In this document: positions 50,013 to 58,025 of the stretch, one piece after another | How positions within the stretch are numbered: the first letter of the stretch is position 1 | How the letters are laid out: each line of letters starts with the position of its first letter | Assembly (NCBI RefSeq): GCF_014649715.1 | Contig: NZ_BMTO01000008.1 | Span: 1 to 64,000 of the forward strand | Reading direction: 5' to 3' | Length of the DNA: 64,000 nucleotides | DNA from: Streptomyces lateritius | GTDB taxonomy: Bacteria > Actinomycetota > Actinomycetes > Streptomycetales > Streptomycetaceae | Made by a program: the position numbers and the translations under genes | Notes under the pieces: model-generated | Told to the model about the DNA's origin: nothing | The model's database searches: none | Seen by the model: only the letters and a program-made list of their open reading frames with translations

Positions 50013-50465
50013 ATGAAGACCATCTGGCTCACCGGCGCCGAATGGCTCGCCGTCCTCCGTATCGGCCTCGGCCTGTGGTGGCTGGAGAGCTGGCGCCACA
50101 AGGACAGGAAGGGCTGGTTCGAGCGGGGCACGGGCATCGCGTGGGCGGCCGACATCGCGGCGAAACACCGGTGGGCGGCTGTCCGCAGCGGCTTCGACAC
50201 CGTCGTCGCCCCGCGTCCGAAGCTCATGGCGCACGTCGTCGTCTACGCCGAACTCGCCCTCGCCCTCGGTCTGATCACCGGCTTCCTCACCCCGATCGCG
50301 CTCGTCGGCGGCCTGCTCCTCAACCTCCTCTACCTCGTCTTGATGATCCACGACTGGGCCGAGCAGGGGCAGAACGCGATGATGGCGCTGATCTCGCTGG
50401 TGGCCCTCTTCGCCATGTCCTGGCAGACCTGGTCCCTCGACCACGCGACCGGACTCTTCGGATGA
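50013..50465 (+). CDS. DoxX-family membrane protein
   Basis: This 150-aa protein has four hydrophobic helices: LAVLRIGLGLWWLESWRH near residue 12, LMAHVVVYAELALALGLITGF near 72, IALVGGLLLNLLYLVLMIHDW near 95 and MMALISLVALFAMSWQTW near 122. This pattern is that of the DoxX/thiosulfate-quinone-oxidoreductase membrane family. Such proteins may pass electrons to quinone or protect against redox stress. It is coupled to the DUF35-type gene by a 4-base overlap (ATGA, 50462-50465) and carries the CTGACGG-type dyad upstream. Confidence 0.85.
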   Translation: MKTIWLTGAEWLAVLRIGLGLWWLESWRHKDRKGWFERGTGIAWAADIAAKHRWAAVRSGFDTVVAPRPKLMAHVVVYAELALALGLITGFLTPIALVGGLLLNLLYLVLMIHDWAEQGQNAMMALISLVALFAMSWQTWSLDHATGLFG

Positions 50466-50875
50466 CGGCCGCGCGGTACGACCTGCCGGACGTCGACGCC
50501 TTCACCCGCCCCTACTGGCAGGCCGCCGCCGAAGGCCGCCTGCTCCTGCGCCGCTGCGCCGCCTGCGGCAGGGCGCACCACTACCCCCGCGAGTTCTGCC
50601 CCCACTGCTGGAGCGAGGACGTGACGTGGGAGTCCGCGAGCGGCCGGGCCACGCTCTACACCTGGTCCGTCGTCCACCGCAACGACCTCCCACCGTTCGG
50701 CGACCGGGTCCCGTACGTCGCGGCGGTCGTCGACCTCGCCGAGGGCCCGCGGATGATGACGCGGATCGTGGACGTGCCGGAAGCCGACCTCCGCATCGGC
50801 ATGGAACTGGAGGTCGGCTTCCGGGAGGAGGGGGACGTCACCGTCCCCGTCTTCGGCCCCCGCTCACACGGGTGA
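50462..50875 (+). CDS. Zn-ribbon/OB-fold protein (DUF35 type)
   Basis: This 137-aa protein has an N-terminal helix (DVDAFTRPYWQAAAEGRLLLRRC) and a rubredoxin-like zinc ribbon with CAACGRAHHYPREFCPHC at residues 32-49. An OB-fold follows (RATLYTWSVVHRNDLPPFGDRVPYVAAVVDLAEGPRMMTRIVD). Members usually partner a thiolase or act as hydratase/aldolase subunits on CoA thioesters in steroid-like catabolism. No thiolase is adjacent in this window. It is translationally coupled to DoxX and overlaps the convergent kinase gene by 12 bases. Confidence 0.88.
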   Translation: MTAARYDLPDVDAFTRPYWQAAAEGRLLLRRCAACGRAHHYPREFCPHCWSEDVTWESASGRATLYTWSVVHRNDLPPFGDRVPYVAAVVDLAEGPRMMTRIVDVPEADLRIGMELEVGFREEGDVTVPVFGPRSHG

Positions 50876-52891
50876 GATGTTCCGCCAGAGGTGGCTGCGG
50901 TTGCCGGGGTCGCAGGTGTACGTCATCACGAAGGGGCCCGTCACCATGCAACCGCCGTTGTTCATGTTCTTGATGGTCCGCCCGGAGGACGTCGACGTGC
51001 CGATCTTCCAGGACTGGAGGCTGGAGCCGTTGCAGGCGGTGACCGTCATGCTGGAGTTCCCCGAGGGCTGAAGGCAGCGGCCGCTCTTCCTGTTGACCAG
51101 GCGGAACGTGCCGTTCGCGCCGGGGGAGTAGGTCCAGGCGTACGACATGGTGCCGCCGTTGCTGCTCGGGGAGCCGCACTCCGCCGTGCTGGCGAGGATG
51201 GTGAAACCCGCGTCCTGCTCCGCCAGGCACTGGCCGTTGGAGGCGTTCTCCAGGGAGTACGTCCCCGAGGGCGCCGAACCGCCGCCGCCCGACGAGGGCG
51301 GCGGGGGCGGGGGAGGAGCGGGACGCGTGGTCGAACCGCCGGAGCCTCCGCCGGAGCCGCCCGGGCTGCCGGAGCCTCCGCCCGAGCCGCCGGAGCCGCT
51401 CGAACCACCGGAGGAGGTGGGCGAGCCGGAGGAGTCCGACGAGCCGGAGCCGCCCGAGCCCGCGCTCCCGCCGCCGCCCGCCGTGGCCCCTCCACCGCCG
51501 CCGCCCGCCGTACCACCGCCCGCACCGCCGCCACCACCTGCCGCGCCGCCGCCGGGCGGCGGTACGGAGCCGGGGGTCGAGGGAGAGCCCGGCGGGCGGG
51601 AGGACGGGGCCCCGGGCGAGGGCGTGCGGTCGGCCGGGGCAGGCGCGGACGAGCTGGTGGACGGCGGCGCCGCGGAGATGCCGGGCCCGTCGCCCCGCGG
51701 GCCGATCACATAGGGGCCGAGGGCCACGGTCAGGGTGGTGCCGGTGGCCACGACGACGGGTACGGCGAGCATGAGGAAGCGGTTGCGCCGCTCGGGCCGC
51801 TTGTCGGAGGTGGCGGCTCCGGTGGCGACGGCGGGGTCGGGTGGAGGTGTCGGCTCCTTCGGCCTCTGCCTCTGCGGAGTGAGCGGTGTCGTCACGACGT
51901 CCTCACCCTGCTCGGCCGCCCGCTCGGTCTCCCCGAGCGCGGCCAGCTGTTCGGCCGTGGGGGCCTCGGCGGCGAAGGACGCCCGCTCGGTGATCCGCTC
52001 GGCGACCGCCTCGGGCCACAGGGCGTCCTCCGGCACGTGCTCGTCCGTGAGGCCGACGAGGTCGGCGGCCGTCGGCCGGGACGCGGGATCCTTGGCGAGG
52101 CAGGAGCGTACGAGCGCCGCCAGCTCCGGCTCGGTCTCGGCGAGCCTCCCGAACTCGGGCTCGCCGTGCACGACCCGGTACAGCAGGTCAGGTCCGGAGC
52201 CGTCGCCGAACGGCGGACGGCCGTTCGCCGCGTACAGAACCAGGCTGCCGAGCGCGAACACGTCCGCCGCACCGGTCAGTCGCGGATCCGCGACCGCCTG
52301 TTCGGGCGCCATGTAGGCGGGGGTTCCGATGACCATGCCGGTCCTGGTCAGCCGGCTCTGGTCGGCCGCCCGCGCCACGCCGAAGTCGATGAGCGAGAGA
52401 CCGCCGCGGGTCAGCATCACGTTGGACGGCTTGAGGTCGCGGTGCACCATGTCGGCGGTGTGCACCGCCCGCAGCCCGCTCGCCGCGCCCCGCAGCAGCC
52501 GCCACAGGGCCGCGCCGGAGAGTGGGCCGCCGTTCAGCCGCATCGCCTCGTTGAGGGTGATCCCCGGGATGTACTCGGTCGCGAACCACGGCGGCTTCGC
52601 CGTCCGGTCGCTCGCCAGCAGCCGCGCGCTGGCCCCGCCCGGCAGCCGGGCGAGGTTGTCGAGCTCGTGCCCGAAGTGCCTGAGGAAATCCGCGTCCTCG
52701 GCGAGAACGGGCAGCACCCGTTTGACCGCCGCGAACTTCCCCGGCACGGCCCCGAGATAGACCCGGCCCATGCCCCCGGAGCCCAGTACGCCGAGCAGCC
52801 TGAACGCGCCGATCCGCCGGGGGTCGCCCGACTCCAGCGGCTTGGCCCCGCTGCCCTTTAAATTAGAGCTGTTTTCTACTTCCCCCTGCAT
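50864..52891 (-). CDS. Ser/Thr protein kinase with extracellular ricin-like lectin domain, TTA codon
   Basis: This 675-aa membrane kinase has the kinase domain at residues 20-290: glycine loop LGSGGMGRVYLG, VKRV Lys, HRDLKPSNVML, DFGVAR and GTPAYMAPEQ. A juxtamembrane Pro-rich stretch precedes one transmembrane helix (LMLAVPVVVATGTTLTVALG, about 380-400). A long Gly/Ser/Pro-rich spacer (410-540) leads to a beta-trefoil lectin-like domain ending LQSWKI and HLWRN. It probably senses an extracellular sugar and phosphorylates cytosolic targets. Codon 11 (52859-52861) is TTA, implying bldA dependence. ATG 52891 lacks a strong ribosome-binding site. Confidence 0.87.
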   Translation of the reverse strand: MQGEVENSSNLKGSGAKPLESGDPRRIGAFRLLGVLGSGGMGRVYLGAVPGKFAAVKRVLPVLAEDADFLRHFGHELDNLARLPGGASARLLASDRTAKPPWFATEYIPGITLNEAMRLNGGPLSGAALWRLLRGAASGLRAVHTADMVHRDLKPSNVMLTRGGLSLIDFGVARAADQSRLTRTGMVIGTPAYMAPEQAVADPRLTGAADVFALGSLVLYAANGRPPFGDGSGPDLLYRVVHGEPEFGRLAETEPELAALVRSCLAKDPASRPTAADLVGLTDEHVPEDALWPEAVAERITERASFAAEAPTAEQLAALGETERAAEQGEDVVTTPLTPQRQRPKEPTPPPDPAVATGAATSDKRPERRNRFLMLAVPVVVATGTTLTVALGPYVIGPRGDGPGISAAPPSTSSSAPAPADRTPSPGAPSSRPPGSPSTPGSVPPPGGGAAGGGGGAGGGTAGGGGGGATAGGGGSAGSGGSGSSDSSGSPTSSGGSSGSGGSGGGSGSPGGSGGGSGGSTTRPAPPPPPPPSSGGGGSAPSGTYSLENASNGQCLAEQDAGFTILASTAECGSPSSNGGTMSYAWTYSPGANGTFRLVNRKSGRCLQPSGNSSMTVTACNGSSLQSWKIGTSTSSGRTIKNMNNGGCMVTGPFVMTYTCDPGNRSHLWRNISPV

Positions 52892-52899
52892 GCGCCACA

Positions 52900-52916
52900 G
52901 GATAGCGGAGCTATCC
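52900..52916. promoter_or_regulatory. Inverted repeat upstream of the kinase start
   Basis: GGATAGC-GGA-GCTATCC is a perfect 7-bp dyad with a 3-bp spacer, 9 bp upstream of the kinase start codon. In the transcript it could form a hairpin near the initiation site, or it could be an operator; no known consensus fits. Confidence 0.4.
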
Positions 52917-52934
52917 TCCAAGCGGTACGGGTCA

Positions 52935-53576
52935 TCAAGTCATAGAACACCGAGCAGAGTTGGCTGTCAGAATCTCCGGAGTCGCCTCCGCGAGCGAGTG
53001 GAAGTGCCGGTGCGAGCCGTCCGGGGGAGTGGGGCTGTTGACCGTCCAGACCGTCATCCCCGCCGCGAGGCCCGAGCGGACGCCCGACGGCGCGTCCTCG
53101 ATCACCAGGCAGTCGGCGGGGTCGGCGCCCAGCCGCTCGGCCGCCAGCAGGTACGGCGCCGGGGAGGGTTTGCCCTCCGAGACGGAGACGGCGTCCACGA
53201 TCAGCTCCGGCAGCGGCAGCCCGGTCCGCTCGAAGCGGCCCCGGACCCGGTGCGCGTAGTTGGAGGTGACCAGCGCCCAGGAGCCGGGGGAGAGGGCGGC
53301 GAGCAGCCCGGCCGCCCCCTCGAAGGCCGTGTAGGAGCCCGTACGGACGTCCGCGTCCTCCAGCTCGTGGAGCAGCGCCAGGCACGCGGCCGGGTCGCGC
53401 TCCGGAGCGACGGCCGCGAACGTCTCGACGGGCCGCGTCCGCAGCGCCACGCCGTACACCTCGTCCCCGTCGAGCCCGTACCGCCCGGCCCAGTCGTGCC
53501 AGACCCGCCGCTGGTTGGCGACGGCGTCGATCAGGGTGCCGTCGACGTCGAAGAGGACGAAGTTCTTGCCGTTCAT
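52935..53576 (-). CDS. HAD-superfamily phosphatase
   Basis: This 213-aa cytosolic hydrolase of the phosphoglycolate-phosphatase/beta-phosphoglucomutase type has all four HAD motifs. They are FVLFDVDGTLIDAV at the N terminus (Asp nucleophile), ALVTSNYAHR near residue 102 (motif II), the Lys in VSEGKPSPAPY near 134, and CLVIEDAPSGVRSGLAAGM near 155 (motif IV). The substrate is unknown. ATG 53576 is the only plausible start. It lies between the kinase gene and a scar of VCBS and SSI fragments. Confidence 0.9.
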   Translation of the reverse strand: MNGKNFVLFDVDGTLIDAVANQRRVWHDWAGRYGLDGDEVYGVALRTRPVETFAAVAPERDPAACLALLHELEDADVRTGSYTAFEGAAGLLAALSPGSWALVTSNYAHRVRGRFERTGLPLPELIVDAVSVSEGKPSPAPYLLAAERLGADPADCLVIEDAPSGVRSGLAAGMTVWTVNSPTPPDGSHRHFHSLAEATPEILTANSARCSMT

Positions 53577-53598
53577 GGCCGTCAGGCTAGGACACCTG

Positions 53599-53757
53599 TC
53601 AGAACGCGTGCCTCGTGCCGATGTCGCCGGGCAGGGAGATCGGCGTACGAGGACGGAAGAAGCCCCACTCCCGGTTGTCCTCGTTCCCCCGGTGGAGATG
53701 GGAGCCGCCCGGGCCGTACCCCACGAGATCGGGGATATGGTCGCGGTTGGCGCCGGC
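53599..53757 (-). pseudogene. C-terminal remnant of a VCBS array protein
   Basis: About 52 codons can be read without a start: GANRDHIPDLVGYGPGGSHLH then GNEDNREWGFFRPRTP and a TGA at 53599-53601. The match is to the last VCBS module and tail of the protein at 59540 (ADLIAYGPGGTHLYRGTGDWSVP). It has no 5' part, so it is a truncated copy marking the downstream edge of the array. Confidence 0.7.
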
Positions 53758-53759
53758 TC

Positions 53760-54062
53760 CACCTGACGGTCACCGGCTCCACCGGCACGACCAAGGAGGC
53801 CTGGCTCGGCTGTCGCCCCACCGGCGGCAACCACCCGGCCCCGGAAGCCGCCTGCGACGCCGTGCGTGAGGCCGGGGACGACTTCGACGAGTTGGTGGGC
53901 GTCGCGGCCGCCGACTGCCCGATGGACTACGACCTGGTCGAGGCATCGGCGAAGGGCACCCTCGACAGCAAGCCGCTCGACTGGAAGAAGACCTTCCCGA
54001 ACGCCTGCGAGCTCAACGCGGAGACGGCCCCCGCCCACGCGAGGGCCGTCACAACCGTCAGA
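53760..54062 (+). pseudogene. SSI-like inhibitor fragment without start
   Basis: The frame reads LTVTGSTGTTKEAWLGCRPTG, then NHPAPEAACDAVREAGDDF, CPMDYDLVEAS and FPNACELNAETAP. These match SSI-family landmarks: a first beta strand, GG-HP with C..C, a CPM reactive-site region (P1 Asp in CPMD, unusual) and a final Cys. No signal peptide or start precedes it; the homology begins abruptly at 53760 beside the VCBS remnant. Direct repeats of CCGGCTCCACC flank the junction. Confidence 0.6.
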
Positions 54063-56325
54063 ACGGAGACTCGGCGGGCTCCCCGTCGTTGGGGTTGACC
54101 TGCACCGACCGGGCTCCGAACGGCGTTGCCCACTGGCCGGTGCCCGGGTAGACGTACAGGTTCTTGGCCGTGTACCCGAGCAGATCCGGCCGACCGTCCT
54201 TGTTCGCGTCGCCGATGCCGACGATGTGGCTGAACCCGTTCCAGCCGGCGCCGATCTTCGTACGGGCGGCGAAGGTGCCGTCGCCCTTCCCCAGGTACGA
54301 CCAGAGAACCCCGTCCTTGTCGCGGGCGACGAGGTCCCCGGCGGCGCCCCCGGCGATGTTGCCGACGGCGGTGACCTTGTTGTAGATCCCCCAGCCGGTG
54401 CCGGCCTTCTTACGGGCGGAGAAGGGCGCGTTGGCGTTCCCGGTCCCCGGGTAGAGCCACAGCACGCCCGCCGTGTCCGTGGCGAGCACGTCCGTACGGC
54501 CGTCCCCGGTGAGGTCCCCGCCGCCGACCACCTTGGTGTAGATCTGCCAGCCGGTGCCGATCTTCACGCGCGGCGAGAATCCGTCGGTGCGACCGGCGTA
54601 GAACCACAGCACACCGCTCTTGTCCCGGGCCAGCACGTCGGCGCGGGCCGAGCCGCCGAGGTCGCCCGGCGCGACGAGCTGGTTGTAGACGTTCCAGCCG
54701 CTGCCGAGCGTCGCGCCGTACGGCCACCTCAGGCGATCGGCCTGGACGTCGTAGTGGCTGTCGTAGGTCATCAGCTGACCCCAGCTGTCGACCGCGAGCA
54801 GGTCGGGCGAACCGTTGTCGTTGAAGTCGTGCGGCGCGGCCTTGCGGGCGACCTTGAACGCGCCCGTCGCCTCCAGGTCCGGTCCGACGCCGTTCGTCGG
54901 GCTCGCGGTGATCCGCCAGGTGTAGTCGCCGTTGAAGGCGGTGGTGTAGGACGGGGAGTCGTCCTGCGCGTGGTGGTACGAGCCGTCCCACACGACACTG
55001 AGGGGACCGGCGCCGGTCACCGTCTGGTCGGCCGGAACGTACTGCCTCCACACGTGGTTCGTCCGCGTGTGCCTCAGCTCGACGGCGAACGACACGTTGC
55101 GCCGGCTCAGCTCCCACGACAGCTGCACGCGGCCCCGGTTCGCGGCGAAGTCCACGACGGCGGGCACGCGGGCCTGGTTCAGCGCGACCTTCGTCGGCTC
55201 GTCGGTGGTGGCGACCTGCTCGACGACCGGCGGCGTGCCGCTCCCGCCGGGCGAGACGCGGTAGAGCCCCTCGCCCTTCTCGACGGTGCCGCCGCGCACG
55301 AGCAGGGTGCCGTCGGGGCCGGGCACGGAGGACGACATGTGGTCGAGGAGCGTGACGGTCTCCCCGGTCTCCAGGGAGCGGGCCCGCAGCGGGGTGAGCG
55401 CGCTGCCCATGCTCTCGGTGAGCCGCGTCGGGACGGCGTACGTCAGCCAGCTCCCGGCAAGGCCGAGGCTCAGCTCCTCGACCTTCCCGACCAGGATCCG
55501 CTCGGTCTTTCCGCTACCCCGCGCGGCCACCACGATCTCGAACCCGACCCCGGAGACGTACTCCGTCCAGGCCACGTGGGTCGCGGAGAAGGCGAGGTGG
55601 GCGCTGAGATAGCCGGGCTGGGAGCCCTCGTACGTCTCGGTGACGGTCGCCGTCGCCAGGTCGACCACCGCCCGGCCGCCGCCCTTCGGCATCTCCCGGG
55701 CGCCCCGGTCGTACGCCAGAAGAGCACTGCCGGGCACCCCGCCCGTGGCGGTGAACCAGGCGGCACCGTCGGGCATCCCGGTGACCTTGCGGTCGGACAC
55801 CGTGTCGCCGCTCTTGCTCACGAGGTGCAGCTCGTGCGTCCCGTCCGCGTTCGTCACCTCGACGAGGAGCGTCGAGCCGACGGCTTCGACGTACGCGTAG
55901 TTGGCGCCGAGCTGGTTCAGGTCGATCGTCACGGGCGCGGCGCCCGTGGCCATGTCGTGCAGCTTCACGACCCGGTACTGGAAGGGCGCGGGGGCGTCGC
56001 CCGTCACGACGACGTCCGAGGCGGACCCGTCGTTCGAGTTGCTGCTCGTCGACAGCACGGTCGAGGTGCCGTCCGCGTACCGCGTCCAGCGCAGCTCCGG
56101 CTTCTCCGGGGAGCCCGCCGTCAGGAAGCCGCCAGGACCTGCGGCGGCGATCCTCGTGGCGTCGGCGGGGTAGCGGGGCAGCGCGTTCTGCGTCGCGGCC
56201 GCCACCGCGTCGTGACCGTCCGGTGTCGCGGCGACGGCCGGAACGGCCGGGGTGCCCACGGTCAGGGCCAGGACGGCGGCGATCGCCGATCCGAGCCGCA
56301 GTCGGGACGTACGTACGTGGGCCAA
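54058..56325 (-). CDS. Secreted VCBS array protein 1, TTG start
   Basis: This protein of about 755 aa has a signal peptide (RTSRLRLGSAIAAVLALTVG, then VPAVAA). A beta-propeller-like N-terminal domain of about 350 residues follows, with GPGGFLTAGSPEKPELRWTRY, AVVDLATATVTETYEG and SLETGETVTLLDHMSSSVPGPDGTLLVRGGT. An Ig-like segment carries NGDYTWRITASPTNGVGPDLEATGAFKV near 520. Six to seven VCBS/FG-GAP modules end it (DLTGDGRTDVLATDTAGVLWLYPGTG type). TTG 56325 is 7 bases from GGAGGA, and an upstream ATG belongs to the DUF397 gene. It is exported and likely calcium-binding. The function is unknown. Confidence 0.83.
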   Translation of the reverse strand: MAHVRTSRLRLGSAIAAVLALTVGTPAVPAVAATPDGHDAVAAATQNALPRYPADATRIAAAGPGGFLTAGSPEKPELRWTRYADGTSTVLSTSSNSNDGSASDVVVTGDAPAPFQYRVVKLHDMATGAAPVTIDLNQLGANYAYVEAVGSTLLVEVTNADGTHELHLVSKSGDTVSDRKVTGMPDGAAWFTATGGVPGSALLAYDRGAREMPKGGGRAVVDLATATVTETYEGSQPGYLSAHLAFSATHVAWTEYVSGVGFEIVVAARGSGKTERILVGKVEELSLGLAGSWLTYAVPTRLTESMGSALTPLRARSLETGETVTLLDHMSSSVPGPDGTLLVRGGTVEKGEGLYRVSPGGSGTPPVVEQVATTDEPTKVALNQARVPAVVDFAANRGRVQLSWELSRRNVSFAVELRHTRTNHVWRQYVPADQTVTGAGPLSVVWDGSYHHAQDDSPSYTTAFNGDYTWRITASPTNGVGPDLEATGAFKVARKAAPHDFNDNGSPDLLAVDSWGQLMTYDSHYDVQADRLRWPYGATLGSGWNVYNQLVAPGDLGGSARADVLARDKSGVLWFYAGRTDGFSPRVKIGTGWQIYTKVVGGGDLTGDGRTDVLATDTAGVLWLYPGTGNANAPFSARKKAGTGWGIYNKVTAVGNIAGGAAGDLVARDKDGVLWSYLGKGDGTFAARTKIGAGWNGFSHIVGIGDANKDGRPDLLGYTAKNLYVYPGTGQWATPFGARSVQVNPNDGEPAESPF

Positions 56326-56336
56326 GGCCTGTTCCT

Positions 56337-56386
56337 CCAGAGGTCCAACCGGGCGCTGTCTGCGCCCCGCCCGGTTGGACCTCTGG
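56337..56386. terminator. Hairpin after DUF397 gene, adjoining the VCBS 1 leader
   Basis: A perfect 19-bp stem (CCAGAGGTCCAACCGGGCG) with a 12-base loop starts directly after the DUF397 stop and ends beside the GGAGGA of the VCBS gene. It may end upstream transcription or shape the VCBS messenger leader. Confidence 0.8.
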
Positions 56387-56649
56387 TCAGGCGTTTTGGT
56401 TGTACGGCCGGACGAAAGAAGCCCAGGCGGCGGGGGCGAGGGCGAGCTGGGGGCCGTGGGGGTTCTTGGAGTCGCGGACGTGGACGGTGGTGGGGTGGGC
56501 GGCGACCTCGACGCACTCGCCGCCTTCGGAGCTGCTGTAGCTGGGCTGCTGTAGCTGGACTTTCGCCAGGCGTAGGCGACTTCGATGCACTCGCCGCCTT
56601 CGCCGCTGCTGTAGCTGCTCTTGAACCAGGACAGGTCCGTGGTGCTCAT
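56387..56649 (-). pseudogene. DUF397 protein broken by a 14-bp tandem duplication
   Basis: ATG 56649 begins DLSWFKSSYSSGEGGECIEVA, the normal DUF397 N terminus. After KSSYSS the frame is lost at two adjacent copies of a 14-bp unit (56531-56558). The rest of a second DUF397 repeat, SSSEGGECVEVA, TTVHVRDSKNPHGPQLALAP and WASFV, is in another frame and stops at 56387. Intact DUF397 proteins are small partners of XRE regulators in Streptomyces development. Here translation would run on in the wrong frame into the VCBS gene. Removal of one 14-bp unit would restore the frame. Confidence 0.75.
56531..56558. repeat. 14-bp perfect tandem repeat inside DUF397 gene
   Basis: GCTGCTGTAGCTGG is present twice without spacing. 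As 14 is not a multiple of 3, gain or loss of a unit switches the reading frame, so this could be a slippage-prone on/off site. Confidence 0.8.
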
Positions 56650-56840
56650 AGCTCTCCCAGCAATTTCTCGATCCAGACCAGGTGCGCCGTCCCGTCGACC
56701 TCGGACGGCCGTTCCGGCCGCTCCTCCTGGGTGCCCTGGTTGCCCGACATCCGTACCGCCCTCTTGGCGTGCTCGTACCGCTACTCAGCGTCGCCCCGTC
56801 GTCGCTGGTCAGCGTAGGGCGAGGGGGCCAGGCTCGTTGC

Positions 56841-58025
56841 ATGAAGACCGAAATCCCCACTCCGGCCGGTGAGTTCATCGGCGATTTCGCGCTCCGGCTC
56901 TCGGCCACGCGCCGGGGCACGCGCCTCGCCCGGCTGCTGGCCGTGCAGCAGCTCCACGACTGGGGCGTGAGCGCGACCGACGCCGCCGAACTGGTCGTCG
57001 CCGAACTCGCCAACAACGCGGTCACCCACGGCCGCGTCCAGGGCCGTGACTTCGAGCTGCGCCTCGCCCTCGCCGCCGACCACCTCCGCGTCGAACTCTC
57101 CGACGCCCGCGCGGAACGGCGGCCGGAACCGGTCCGGACAGCGGACGAGGGCGGCTACGGGCTGGTGCTCGTAGCCGCCCTCGCGACCGCGTGGGGCGTC
57201 AGTCCCCGTTCCGTCGGGAAGACGGTCTGGGCGACGATCCCCCTGCCGGGGACGCCCGGACCGTCGTCAGGCGACCTCGTTGAACGGCTCGCTTCCCCGG
57301 TCCAGGGCGGCGAGCTCGCGCGGGCGGAAGGGCGCGCGCCAGTCGCCCGTGCCCTTGTAGAGGTACGAGGACTCGGACTCGATGTCGTACGCGAGGAGGT
57401 CGGGGCGGCCGTCCCTGTCGGCGTCGCCGGTGGCGACCAGGCGGCTGTACGCGTTCCAGCCGGTGCCGATCTTGGCGCGCGGGGCGAAGGTGCCGTCCCC
57501 CTTGCCGGTGTAGAGCCAGAGGACACCGGCCGTGTCGCGGGCGACGAGGTCCCCGGCGGTTCCTCCGGCGATGTTCCCGGTGGCCGTGAGCTGGTTGTAG
57601 ACGCCCCAGCCCGTGCCGATCTTCTTGCGCGCCGCGAAAGGGGCGGTGTCCTTGCCGGTACCGGGGTAGAGCCAGAGGCCGCCGGTCTTGTCGGTGGTGA
57701 CGAGGTCGGGCCGGCCGTCGCCGGTCAGGTCACTGCCGCCGGCGATCTGGGCGTAGGTGTTCCAGCCGGAGCCGATCTGCGCCCGGGAGGTGAAGGTGCC
57801 GTCGCCCCGGCCCTTGTAGAGCCACAGCGCGCCGGCCTTGTCGCGGGCGACGAAGTCCCCGACGGCCGAGCCGCCGAGGTTCCCGGTGGCCTCGATCCGG
57901 TCGTAGGTCTGCCAGCCGCTCCCCAGCAGCGTCCGCTCGCCCCACAACTGGCCACTCTGGTGCGGGTAGTGCGTGTCGATGCGCCACAGGCGGCCCACGC
58001 CGTCCCGGGTGAGGATGTCGGGTGA
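56841..58025 (+). CDS. RsbW-like HATPase regulator, stop codon lost
   Basis: The family-like part spans codons 1-140 (to about 57260): IGDFALRLSATRRGTRLARLLAV, ELVVAELANNAVTHGRV (N box), VELSDARAERRPEP and GGYGLVLVAALATAWGV (G box), then GKTVWATIPLPG. Such proteins normally end near here. In this sequence no stop occurs, and the frame continues to 58025 as the antisense of the neighbouring VCBS gene, whose own stop is at 57267. The extra 250 residues have no domain. The intergenic region has probably been deleted. In Streptomyces such kinases often accompany DUF397 genes, as the divergent broken one here. Confidence 0.65.
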   Translation: MKTEIPTPAGEFIGDFALRLSATRRGTRLARLLAVQQLHDWGVSATDAAELVVAELANNAVTHGRVQGRDFELRLALAADHLRVELSDARAERRPEPVRTADEGGYGLVLVAALATAWGVSPRSVGKTVWATIPLPGTPGPSSGDLVERLASPVQGGELARAEGRAPVARALVEVRGLGLDVVREEVGAAVPVGVAGGDQAAVRVPAGADLGARGEGAVPLAGVEPEDTGRVAGDEVPGGSSGDVPGGRELVVDAPARADLLARRERGGVLAGTGVEPEAAGLVGGDEVGPAVAGQVTAAGDLGVGVPAGADLRPGGEGAVAPALVEPQRAGLVAGDEVPDGRAAEVPGGLDPVVGLPAAPQQRPLAPQLATLVRVVRVDAPQAAHAVPGEDVG

